From assembly GCA_022453515.1 (NCBI GenBank), contig JAJNNY010000011.1, positions 1-64,000 on the forward strand: DNA of 64,000 nucleotides, written 5' to 3'. Source of the stretch: Astrocystis sublimbata. Lineage: Eukaryota > Ascomycota > Sordariomycetes > Xylariales > Xylariaceae. The first letter of the stretch is position 1. Every line of letters begins with the position of its first letter. The notes under the pieces were generated by a model. The model was not told where the DNA came from. It did no database searches and was given only the letters and a program-made list of their open reading frames with translations. Shown piece by piece: positions 21,089 through 32,694 of the stretch. The position numbers and the translations under genes were made by a program.

Positions 21089-22699
21089 TGATTTCTCTGC
21101 CTACATGTAGATGGATCGTCTCGTGGCCGTGGATACTATACCCCGGATTGCCCGGATCAGAGTCCACAGTCGTTTCTGCCTAGAATAGCATTCTGCGGTA
21201 TCAAGCGGAGAGATTCGTGTTCGCTTTCACAATACTGCATACCTCCATCTTTGAGCCATGTGCATGTGCCATGCCATGATGACATGAGAATCACTACCGA
21301 GTATTGCGATAAGTTCCTTTGTTCTATGAATCCTGAGGCTGTATGCCCGTGACCCCCGAAACTCGCTTTGGAATTCAGTGGCGTTATGATTTGAGAATTT
21401 ACCTACACCCGACATTCCTGTAAAGCTTACCAACACATCTTCAAGCGTAGGTGTCACAGGGCTGCTTTTAGGATATGCGATACGCGTGCATACGATGCAC
21501 CTGCCAAGCTGACAGCTTGCAGATCTGATTTGAAAAACTTTCTGGGACGCGTACCTAGGTTTTCAGGAACCTAAGTATCATCATCATTATCATCATATCT
21601 CTAGCGACAAAAAGAACCCCACTGGTATATTTTCAGTTACTCCCAACTGTCTTAGTATTTGAAAAGGATTCATGGCATCATTCGTGTAAGATGCAGATTT
21701 ACTTGCACTCACAATAAATATTGGAACGCCTAATATCAAATATGCATAGTATTTATTGTTAACAAAAGCTCGATAGTAATCACACCAACCAAGCGTGCTA
21801 GTAATAGTAACACCTAGTTTTTGTGTAGTGACGATGGAGGAGGAACAAAGACGATTGTACTGCGCTACCTGACGATGGTGTGCAGCACTGCCTAACCGGT
21901 ATGAGGTGAGAAAACAGGCCGGCGCGTCGCTTGGCTCATTTGGATCTGATACTGTTCGCAGCTCTGATTTGCGCCTGTTGGGTTGAGTGTCGCACTAAAC
22001 ACGGCACTACGGGTAGGTGCTACCTTAGCGAGGTCAGGTACAAGCAGCGCAGGTCACTTGCGGCACTCGGGCGCGGGTCAGGGATTCGAGATGGATGTCA
22101 CCCCGTCCCCCACACTGAGGAAGGTGGCTTTGAGTCTACAGCAACGCATTGGGAAGAAAAACGTCATCTGGTAACCACACAGCAGCCAAAGCAGTGCGGG
22201 AAAAGCTACGGCTAGCGTCGAGTCGAGTCCCTCCTGCTCCTCCTCGATCCCCTCCAACATCTAATCTATGTACCTACCTACATCGAGCACCTCGATTCCC
22301 CCTCGCGCATCTTCTTGTGCAGGTTGACACTCGAGACTCGGGACGGCGAGATATAGAGAGCCTTAGCATCATTCGATTCCCCACCATACTGCGTCTTCCG
22401 TGCTGCTGCAGGCGCGAAGGCTGTTCTTCCTCTCCCGCTACATGATATTGTTGCATATATTTGATTGCCCTTACGCATCTTCGCGGCGTTGCGCTGCGCT
22501 ACGCATCTTCCCCTCCCACCTATTGTTGACGACCCTACCATATCTACCTACCTGCCTTATGTGTTGACGACAATATCGCAATCTTGAGTGTACTTGCTCA
22601 GCTGCATCCGCCAATTCCCATAGAACCCGTTCTAATCGCTGCTCCGTACCTACCGTGTGACGCTTGGCTGTGCTTTGGACACGCTGGCCCCAAGCAACC
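21089..22699. other. Intergenic, promoter region of the oxysterol-binding protein gene
   Basis: No supported gene. A CCTAGGT motif lies at 21553 and ATC-rich short repeats at 21576-21597. The last 450 bases are CT-rich with CTACCTACC motifs at 22270 and 22543, which probably belong to the leader. Confidence 0.4.
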
Positions 22700-25600
22700 A
22701 TGTCCGACGCAGGAGATAGGTAAGCCAGACATGCCCATGCTAGTCGATGGCTGCGCGCCAGCGAGCTATATGAGATAGACAGTGTCTGTCCACATAGAGG
22801 GTTGTTGGCTAACCAATCCTCCAGCCAGCATAAGCGGTCCAAATCAGCAGCCTTGTCACTGCTTCGCCGGAAGGACAAGGAGCCCCGTAACGACGACGAC
22901 GCCGGCTCCGAGGATGGCTCCCATGCCTCTGCTCTAGCTTCGCGCCCTACCACATCGACCTCGCCCCCATCTGCCCCCCTTTCCCAGCAGCCTTCTCATC
23001 GAAGCTCAAGAATGTCTATGGGTCGAGTGCCCTCCCGCGAGCCTACGAACCCGAGCCCCGCCCTAGCTCCGACTCGCTCCAACACCGGGACCGTCGACAA
23101 AGGCGCTTCCCTTGAACAATCCGTTCGCAAGTTCAGAATTGTCGAGGCTCTTCGCAGCGGGAACACCGTCTCTATATCAAAAGCGATACGCGAAACATCG
23201 GAGAATGGGCCCCGAGCGAGCACATCGTCCATCACCGCCGCCGCCACCGCTAACCCCGCCCCACTCGACGACACGACGGTCCTCCACTTGGCCATCCAGT
23301 GCGCCGAACACGATGTTGTCGAGTACGTCCTCTCGAATGGCGCAGCCTACATGGACGTGAACGCTCGGGATAAGGATGGGAACACCCCCCTCCATGTTGC
23401 CGCAACTCACGGACGCGGTCCTATCGTCAAGCTTTTGCTGGAGCACAAGGACATCAACGATGCCATTTCCAACAACCAGGGGAAGCTGCCACTTGACGTG
23501 GCCAAGACTCCCGAAATATTCCAGCAACTCCAGCTTTCGAGAACATTGTTCGTGCAGGACAGAGTGAAGCAGGTCCAGGACCTCGTGCAAAGCGGTGCCT
23601 ACGAGACACTCGGCCAGGTCCTCGAAGAACCTCGTGTGAAGACTATTCTGGACATCAACAGCATCGAGCTTCCCTGTGAGCCTAACACCGTTCAATCAGG
23701 AGGCACTCTCCTGCACGAAGCCGCCCGTAAGAAGGACACCAAACTTATACAAGCCTTACTACTTCATGGCGCGGATCCTTTCCAGCGAGATCGTAAAGGC
23801 AAACTACCCCAACATGTGACTAACGACGACACGACAAAGGCGATGCTCAAAAAGTCCCCTGCTGCCGTTGCAGCCCAACGAGGTATCCAGGAGAAAGCTG
23901 TGCTTGGCCATGCAACTTCACAAGCAGGTCCAGTCGCTGCACCAGGCGATCCGCTGGCCGGGCGAGATCCTCAGATGAAGGGTTACCTGAAAAAATGGAC
24001 CAACTACCGCAAAGGATATCAGTTGCGGTGGTTTGTGCTGGAAAACGGCGTTCTGAGTTATTACAAGCATCAAGATGACGCCGAGAATGCATGTCGCGGT
24101 GCCATTAGCATGCGCATTGCTCGCTTGCACATGAGCCCAGAGGAGAAGACCAAATTCGAAATCATTGGCAAATCTTCCGTCAAATATACGCTTAAGGCGA
24201 ACCACGAGGTTGAAGCTAAGAGATGGTTCTGGGCATTGAACAATGCGATCCAGTGGATGAAGGATCAAGCGAAACAGGATGAGCGCCAAAAGGCACAAAG
24301 TGCAGAGATGCTGCGACTAGCGAGAGATAACCTCGGGAAGACTAGCGATTCCATGTCAGACATACACAATGAAACAGCAAGCAATGGCGAGGCCCGGAGT
24401 AGCATGAACCTGAGCCGCCTCCCGTCAGGTAAACCCTCTATGTCACGCAACGAAATATCGCGAAACAGCATCGCCGGCAGTATGGATGATGATTTTACCG
24501 ACGCTCATGCGAGAAGCCAAAGCTATGGAGATCACGGCCTCACCACCGATGTAGACGACGAGGATGACGACGAGGAATATATGGGAGCGTCGAGTCGGGC
24601 CGAGGCGCCCAGCGCCACCAAAGATGCCTTCAACATTACCGCACAATCCGCGAGGCTGCAATTGGACACGTTGGCACAAGTAAGCGCCGCATTACAAGCC
24701 GAAGCAAGCCGGAACCCGAACCTGTCTTTGGTCGATCCGAAAGCAGCTCAAGCACTTGCCACGTATGACTCTGCCCTCAAGAGCTTGAAGGCGCTTATGG
24801 GAGATCTTTTGCGGATCTCCAAGGACCGCGACGCTCATTGGCAGCATAAACTTGATCAGGAAATTGAGATGCGGCGGATGTGGGAAGAAAGCATGGCCAA
24901 GGTAGCTGCCGAGCAGGAAGTCCTGGAGACCAGAGTCGGAGAAGCGGAAATGAAACGAAAGATGGCCAAACGCGCCCTGCGAGAGGTCATAGAAGAAGGT
25001 CGCCCTATCAGCCGTGGCAGCCTACGCGAGGAAGTGGCAGATACTCCTGATGAAGTGTCCAAGGATGGTCGGAAATCACCAACAGCTGTATCCCGCAAGG
25101 CAACTGCACTTTCTAAACTCCTAGACGTTTCAGAAGACTCGGAGTCGGAGCAGGAGGAATTCTTCGACGCCGTCGATGCTGGAGAGGTCGAGTTGCAGCC
25201 TCTGCCCCCTTCGGAGGTGCTGCCGACAAGCGAATCTCAACAAGACATCGTCGTGTCAGGTACAGATGTCACCAGCGCCTTCAAGGGCTATGAAAATGGC
25301 GTCAGAACAAGGCTCAAGCTAGATGAAGACAACAGGCCCAAAGTTGGTCTATGGGTAAGCCTGGAATCTTGGCATCCTCCTCGACTGTCGTTTTCGATAC
25401 TAACTTTTTCGTGAAGGGTATTCTCAAGTCGATGATCGGCAAAGATATGACGAAAATGACGCTGCCGGTTTCCTTCAACGAGCCGACTTCTCTATTGTAC
25501 CGAACGGGTGAAGACATGGAATATGCCCATCTTCTAGATCTTGCCGCCGATCGGTCTGACTCTATCGAACGTATGCTCTACGTTGCTGCCTTTGCCGCGA

Positions 25601-26592
25601 GTGAGTTTGCTTCGACAATTGGACGTGTGGCAAAACCATTCAATCCTCTTCTGGGAGAGACTTTCGAGTATGCCAGGCCAGACAAAGGTTATCGATTCTT
25701 TATCGAGCAGGTCAGCCACCATCCCCCCGTAGGCGCCTGTCATGCGGAGGCAGCGCACTGGACGTATTGGGGCGAAGCCAAGGTCGACTCAAGGTTCATG
25801 GGGAAATCATTCGACATCTATCATCTAGGTACGTGGTTCTTGAAGGTACGTCCTAAGGCTGGCGGAAAGGAAGACTTCTATACCTGGAAGAAGCCCAAAT
25901 CGCAAGTCGTTGGTATCATAACGGGAAGCCCGGTGGTGGACAACTATGGTCTCGTGGAGATCAAGAATTGGACTACCGGAGAAGTCTGCCACCTGGATTT
26001 CAAACAGCGAGGTTGGAAAGCCTCGAGCGCTTACCAGCTATCCGGCAAGATCCTCGATGCCGATGGCCGGCCGCGCGTCAGCATCGGAGGCCGCTGGAAC
26101 TCTAAGATCTACGCTCGCATGACGCCGGGATATGAAGCGACGGTTGAAGAGCCCAAAGAGGCGGCAGGCAGTATAAATGATCCGAACCGAGCATTCGCCA
26201 TCTGGGAAGCAAACGAACGGCCTAAGGGTATTCCGTTCAATTTGACGCCTTTCGTCCTCACCTTCAATCATATAGACGACAATCTCACGAAATACCTTGC
26301 GCCGACAGACTCCCGCTACCGTCCTGACCAGCGAGCCATGGAGGATGGTGAATACGACTTCGCAGCGACAGAGAAGAACAGACTAGAGGAGGCACAGCGA
26401 GCAAGGAGAACAGTGCGACAGCGGAATGGGGAGGATTTCACGCCCGCATGGTTTGAGAAAGCCGTATGCGACGTAACAGGCGTGGAATATTGGAAGTACA
26501 ACGAGCAGTATTGGATACAGCGCGAAAAGTTTGGTAAAGGTGACACAAGCGCGTGGGATGGTCTAGAGCCTGTCTATTCATCCCAGGAGTAG
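22700..26592 (+). CDS. Oxysterol-binding protein (ankyrin-PH-FFAT-ORD, Osh1/Osh2 type)
   Basis: Exons 22700-22719, 22825-25354 and 25417-26592 give 1241 residues. The 20-bp first exon (MSDAGD) was chosen because GTAAG and CTAAC/CCAG signals join it in frame to SQHKRSKSA. Domains in order are a Ser/Pro-rich start, ankyrin repeats (about 158-235 and 298-345), a PH domain (about 391-488, MKGYLKKWTNYRKGYQLRWF), a coiled-coil-like stretch (about 650-735), an FFAT motif (EEFFDAVDA, near 785-793, preceded by acidic residues) and the sterol-binding ORD with signature EQVSHHPP at 947-954. Such proteins exchange sterol for phosphatidylinositol 4-phosphate at contacts between the ER (through VAP/Scs2 binding the FFAT motif) and Golgi or plasma membrane. 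The second intron has the branch GATACTAAC. All parts are intact. Confidence 0.93.
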
Positions 26593-27759
26593 GCTGCGGA
26601 AGTAATCAGTGTTGGTGATCCAAAAAAGGCAATAATCACGCATCCTTATACGTCACATTCGAAAGAACGTGTCCTAGAACGAAGCTTGTATATTGAATAG
26701 CCAGTATGTCTATATCGAAAAACAACGTTTATACAATGCATCACACAACTGATAGGGTCATACCCGTGAGGAAACACTGTTGAAATGTGAAAATCAATAA
26801 CCTAGGCTCTCAGCCTCTCATGGTGTGAGGGCTGAGGGCTGTTCGCTGACCTGCCGGCCCTCGGCAAAAATCCAAATTGAAGCTGTTCTCTGGGGTTTAT
26901 ACCGAAGCCGAACGCGAACGCGAGAGATGGCCAGGGGTGGGTGGTTCTACGCTGCTACAGCACACATGGATACAGTAGGTACATACCTAGGTACCTATGT
27001 ACATAATAGTTGGTAAGCTTCACAGTATACAACAAATGGACGAGCAATAGCCGGGTCGTAAGTAAGCTAAATATGTCATCACATTTTCTATTGGTTTTCA
27101 CTTGGTGCAGTATCATATAGTAGCTGTCTTGCGGCGCGCCTTTTCATCTACTTACATGATCTTGAACGCCATCGTGATTAGTTGGTCAGCTTTCCAGTGC
27201 AATGCAGCTAGGTACCTAGGTAACTTGGAAGTCTTCAGAGCTTGGAGCTAAGGTTAGGCCCCACCCCTGACCAAAGCACCGAGCCTCGGTAAAGCCTCTT
27301 CGCAAGCTTATCGGTTTCAAGTTCAGCTGTAAGTGCCATGTACAGGTGATTCTCCTGATCGCGACACAGTGAATGATCAAAGCTATCACATGCATACTCA
27401 AGTGTACAGTTTGAATTATCTTTTATTTCTAAACGCGACCAAGTGACACTTGAGGGAAAAACGAGAGTCGAAGGATACTCAACTTATACGACCGCAGCAC
27501 GAAAGGAGACAAAAGCTCTTGGCGCGCGATACATGTCCGTACAACACTTGGCCGCGTCTGAGCTTTGTCTTGTCTGACACGACTTGCTCTCGAGATTGCT
27601 AATCCGTGTCAACAAGACCTCACATCATCAGGAGCTAGATAGCTGTGCCGCACGACGACTGCTCACGTCACAGAACCGGTCGTTGATCGCGGCGAAATTG
27701 GCCTAGTTGGCGCAGTTGTCAATCAAGCACTGGGGGGATAGCGTCACAATACCGCGACC
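26593..27759. other. Intergenic
   Basis: No supported gene. The near-palindrome acatacctaggtacctatg lies at 26981-26999 and ggtacctagg at 27211-27220, both members of the CCTAGGTA motif set. Confidence 0.45.
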
Positions 27760-29473
27760 ATGTCAGATGCTGGTCGCCCAACCCTCGTCAAGCCCCCGCC
27801 GGTAGACGAGTCGAGAGCCCCTATTGAAAATGCGCTGGAGTTGACCGAGCTGAGCATCATCAGCCCGGTACGTTTCTTTTCCGTCAGTCATTGAGATGCG
27901 AAGTTTTACTAACGTGTGCAATGTATGTAGGACTTGTTCACGAATACTCGTGAGCTGTGGCACCCGCCGGGTGCGAGAGGCTTATATGGCGGATGCATCA
28001 TCGCGCAGACACTTGCTGTATGTATCTTCTCTTCAATGTTGTGAATGGTCCATTTCTGTAAAGTACCACGTCGGCGATGTAAAGAGACGCCGATTCGAGT
28101 AATGCCATGTCGGACAGGGGAAGATGATGTGCGCTTCGCATTGGGGGATTCTGTCATTCAACTTGACATCAGTATCATGTTCCAATACAACATGAACGAC
28201 GCCGTAGCGGAGAGCGAAAGCTTCCCGATCACAAGACCGAAAAGACTGACTTGTCTCCCTAGGCAGCGCAGCGCACCGTACCAGCAGACTTCACAGTCCA
28301 CTCGTACCACTGCTTCTTCGTGCTCGCGGGCGACTCCAGTGTGCCGATCCTGTACCACGTAGAGCGCGTGCGCGAAGGCCGCTCGTTCTGCACGCGGACC
28401 GTGCAGGCGCGGCAGCGCGGCCACGCCATCTTTACCGTGACGTGCTCCTTCACGCGGGACGGCAGCGGCGGGGCGCGGACGGTGTCGCACGCGGCGCCGA
28501 TGCCGATCGACGTCCCGGTTCCGCCCGAAGGGTATGAGGAGCCGACGCTGGTGGGCACGGAGAAGTCGCCGTTCGAGCACTTCAAGTGCCCGCTCAACGA
28601 CTCCGACATAAGCCCCGAGAAACGCAAGATCTGGCAGTGGGTGCGGGCGCGCGGCAGCATCAGCGACGAGGGCGGCCACCAGGCCCACCTGAGCGCCCTC
28701 GCCTACATGAGCGACAGCTACTTCATCGGCACCGTCTCGCGCATCCACCGCCTCTGGCGCTTCCCCTTCCGCCCCGAGGAGATGGAACACCTCGACCCCG
28801 AGGTCCGCGCGCATATCAGCAAGTTGAACGATACGGATCTCGACGGGAGCCTGGAGGAGATGCAGAGACGGCCAAAGGTGGGGATGATGGTCAGCCTTGA
28901 TCAGTGAGTGATCCCATTGCCTGTGATTTCCTCTTTCGCGCTCGTTATGTTTTGAGATATTGAATTTGAGAGAGGTGGTGGTGGTTGAAGTGGATGGGTG
29001 CGAAGGCGTGGGAGTCGGAACCTCTGCTGTTGATTGAATTGGTTTACTAACCAAACCCCGTCGCACAGCTCGATATACTTCCACAACCCGAAAAAGGTCC
29101 GCGCCGACGAGTGGATGTTCACGGAGATGGAGAGCACCTGGGCCGGCGATGGTCGTGGCCTCGTGATGCAGAAGATCTTTAGCAGGGACGGCACCCTGCT
29201 CGCTACGGCTATCCAGGAGGTAAGTCAACACATATCCTCACTCTGGGCTCCTGTTGTTTTCGGCTCGTCATCGCTAGAAAGATATGCGTCGATTCTGCTT
29301 GCGTCGTCTCGCTCTGATGGCCATCGCCTGGCGATGCACTATCCTGGGCAGAAGCTGAAAACTCATTATACACATCAGAATCATACGTGCATAAACAGGC
29401 TGACTCGATTTTTTCATGATAGGGTGTCGTACGGCTGAAGCAAGACAAGAAAGAACCAGCTCCGAAACTATAG
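27760..29473 (+). CDS. Acyl-CoA thioesterase II (TesB/ACOT8-like), probably peroxisomal
   Basis: Five exons (27760-27867, 27931-28017, 28263-28903, 29069-29219, 29423-29473) give 345 residues. Each junction keeps frame and restores conserved text, for example TREL-W-HPPGARGLYGG, HSYHCFFVLAGD, RDG-like GRSFCTRTVQARQRG, and SIYFHNP. These belong to the double hot-dog TesB fold that hydrolyses fatty acyl-CoA to free acid and CoA. The second half contains GDGRGLVMQKIFSRDGTLLATAIQEG, written in the gene as GRGLVMQKIF and DGTLLATAIQEG, which normally carries the catalytic Gln/Thr/Asp set. The C-terminus is Pro-Lys-Leu, close to but not a canonical PTS1 (Ser-Lys-Leu type), suggesting peroxisomal import. 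Introns range from 63 to 245 bp. Confidence 0.9.
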
Positions 29474-32389
29474 GCTAGACCTCGGAGTCGCTTGTGTGGA
29501 GTTGGGGGTTGTTGGATGTCGGATAGATAGCGTCCTCGGGATAGGCGTCACTAGACGGTATCGGGTTCATAGCGCGTTATCACTTCTAATTCCTGTTGTT
29601 ATATGAGTTGACTCTACCTGTTTTTTTTTGTTCCTTTCTTCTCGCTTAGACTATATACTTAACGAGGAAGAGAGGTAATACGGCCTCAGAAACGCTTAGA
29701 CACACAAGATAGATAGATCATGGAAGGGTGGCGAGAGAGATTTCTGGCCCTTTTCAGTATCAATACCCATTATTACTAGTACTTTCTGCCTATGTTGAAT
29801 GAATACTCAAGTGACTTAATTATTCACCGCTGGGGGTGTTGCGTAACACATTGTAATGTTCCTTTCGCTTGCGTGTTACTTTTTTAAGAAACCAAAACAA
29901 AGGGTTGCCATCGCCACAATTAAGTAGAATATACGTTGTATTCTCATTGCATACCGGTTCCCTGTTGGTCACGCAGCATATGCGCGCATAGGTCGCAACC
30001 TACCAACAGCCTGACCGGAACCAAGGTAACCGGCTATAAGAAACATGGCTGCTGGCGCAGCATTTCGGAAAGGGGCAATGCCATGATAGTTAGGACTGGC
30101 TGAAAAGGCATCATGTCAATGTCCGTGGTTTTTGGGGGTCAAGATGAGGTTTACGCTATGACACGGCGAAATTGAACAATTTCGGCATTAAGTCTTACTC
30201 CTTATTCCGTACCGGTATTCATGATATACACGACGGATTTCAAAGCATCTTGATGTGCAAGATGAGGTGAGGTGATAACAGTAGGTAGGAAGCTTATGAT
30301 TGGCCGTCGTCTGGAGGTAGGACCATAGGAGGATCTGAAGCTTGTGGTTGGGACTGGTAAATCGTCGCTGCGGCATGTCAGCCAATTGCCTGTCACATTA
30401 GTACACACACGAAATTGTCAGCCGAGGTGATGGGAGCTCTCGAGTTGAAGCCATGGAATGCCTACCTAGATTGGAGTGGTATATCCCGTGTTGTTAATGG
30501 TGTCACTACCTACAGTAGGACTCCATAATCCCGCCACGCAGTGTGAAAATAAGTGACTATCTACGTAAGTCCCATTTACAGTTTATTTAACCTTGTGATA
30601 CCTAATGCATAATTTCTAGACTTCTCTTCAACCAAGTCCCATCATTGGGTTGCAGAAGATTAACATAGGTTATAGAAGGCTCATTTAATTTTCGCACTTT
30701 GCACTGCGGACTTGGATCCAATCCCATATCACGCATTTCGTGTGCCTTTCGTCTATGTTGGACTGAAGCTTGATGATATGCAAGGCCCGGCCGGGTAAGC
30801 CACGGTACCTTTTCTGGTAGCTTCGACGGGGGGTAGTAAGTAAGTAGGTGTTGGTGCTATTCCCAAAAAGCGAAGCTCGCAAGCTCGCTGTTAGAGACGG
30901 CACGCCACGGCGGGGTTCGTGAATCTGACTGTATCAGGTATTTCCCGAGTGCGACGGTAGAGCCAGACCGAGAGTTGCTCTGGACCTTGCTCCGGCCAAG
31001 CTCTGGCACCCTGCGGAGCGTCAGCAGCACAGCAAACAGCGCGGTACAATAAGCAGCCTGCAGTAGCAAGCTGCTCATCCTTTCCTGTTTCGAGACACTT
31101 AGAGCGAGATGTTTCTTAACTGAGCCACGGTATTAGTTGGTGTGGTTTCGGGGCTTCACCCGACGAATACGGCACAGTAGCCTTCTTGATATGTACCTAC
31201 CTACCTACTTCGTTTGTTGAGCTATGTAAGCAGTGCCTCGGTCGATCTCAAGTTTCACGAACAACCATCTGGCCGGTTTCCGAAGTAGCATGGGCATTAT
31301 AATGTTCTATCTAGCTCTTTGTGGGGGTACCAAAAGAGGGAAATAGCCTATCATGCAAAATAGTTCTGAGGATCAAAATCCCAGCAAGGTTGGAGACTGG
31401 CATGGCCTGCCTGCCTGTCAGGAATATACTTGTGCATCCTCAATGCGGGCATGCATGATGGTCTGACCGCCTGTATTGAAGGGGATAGGCGAGATGGGTA
31501 CGCTGTGCCAGAATGATCTCCATGAGACTATCAGATGGATCTGATTGATGGAGGCGGTAGCGCCGGTGGCGGCTGGGGCCTTGGAGAAGAACAAAGTCGT
31601 GAGTAAGTATGATAATGTATTCATTATCCCCTGTCTTAGTATGTATGACCTTCTGCCCAAACTGGCCGAGCGATGGGCGTGACGTGGAGTTATACCGATA
31701 GCGAATTGTTGATGGAGTAAGAGTCCGCAGTCAGTCCTAAACTCGCAAGCAATCGCACTTTTCGCGAGCCGAGGTTCTTTAAGGTGGCTGTTTAAGGGTG
31801 GGTGACATGCTTGCCTAGTGCATTTCAGACGTGGATGTGATACGCACGTACAACGAACGCCCCCATCCTAGCCCATGTTAACTGGCATCTATAGACGACG
31901 ACCTGGAGCAAATCCCACGTTTAAGAAATGCATTGGATATGCTCTGAATGTAGTATGTACAGTAGTATACAATTAAACACCTGAGCCGAACCTGGCTCGC
32001 GTGTGACTTAAACGAAGGCTCGCTCTATACCCACCTATACCCAACCATTTCTACAACCTTGAGACCTCGAAGGCTGCAGAAAGCTAGCAGATCAAGTGTC
32101 ATATAGACTCTTTGACTCTATATTTACTTCTACTATTCCAATAAAACTGACAAACAGCTGCTTCGGTTTCGCAATGGCTATTTCAAAGCGTTGTTAACTA
32201 GTGGTATAGGCGTGCAGAATGTGGGGGAGGCCTTTTATTTACTGTTCACATGGCGTGCCTGGGTAGAATACATCAAAAGCCAAGGACGGGCCCGGCGCGG
32301 GACAGCCTGGGAACAAAAACGTGCTGCCAAGACGGGTCGACCCTTGACTGCTCGCTCTCCCCTGCAGATCTACATTTATACCTACCACA
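29474..32389. other. Gene-poor stretch
   Basis: No motif-bearing gene was found. Open frames are short; one minus-strand frame (ATG at 31078) begins with a signal-peptide-like hydrophobic run but has no further support. CTACCTACCTAC lies at 31195-31206. Confidence 0.5.
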
Positions 32390-32694
32390 ATGGCATATGT
32401 TTCAAGCTTTAAGAGGTATTTCCGCGCCGCTGCTCGGACATCGGAGTTTATTGGTGTCGAGAAGACCAGTGAGTTGTCGCTTGAAATTGTGCAACATTAG
32501 CGCACGAAGTAGTGTTTCCTCGTCAAATGGCACGTAGTGAAGGCGCAGCACACCACAATCCCGTCGTTATAAGCCAACAACAGCCTGACAAACAGCATCT
32601 TGAAACGAAGGAAGCTGTTGTGCTCGGCCATGTTAGTCCATGCCCCATCATGTTAACTTGTGCCAGTGATGTCGCGAGGCAGTGTCGGGAATAG
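32390..32694 (+). CDS. Possible small spliced gene, function unknown
   Basis: An ATG at 32390 in an ACCACAATGG context opens a 26-codon exon (MAYVSSFKRYFRAAARTS, then EFIGVEKT) ending in a strong donor, ACCA|GTGAGT. A 44-bp intron to TAG at 32512 joins it in frame to FPRQMARSEGAAHHNPVV, ISQQQPDKQHLETKEAVVLG and so on. Both exons have an amino-acid mix like real protein and far from the surrounding sequence. The frame then ends at TAG (32694), or after a second short intron from the donor GTTAGT at 32632; the two models give about 86 or 69 residues. The first intron is close to the lower size limit and its branch site is weak. I do not recognise the family. It would be soluble and basic. Confidence 0.4.

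Noticed and set aside
28158..29231. Minus-strand frame of 357 codons
   Set aside because: Antisense of the thioesterase exons, whose plus-strand reading has clear family motifs.
31418..31660. Short minus-strand frame with hydrophobic segments
   Set aside because: No signal peptide followed by cysteines, no motif and no exon neighbours.
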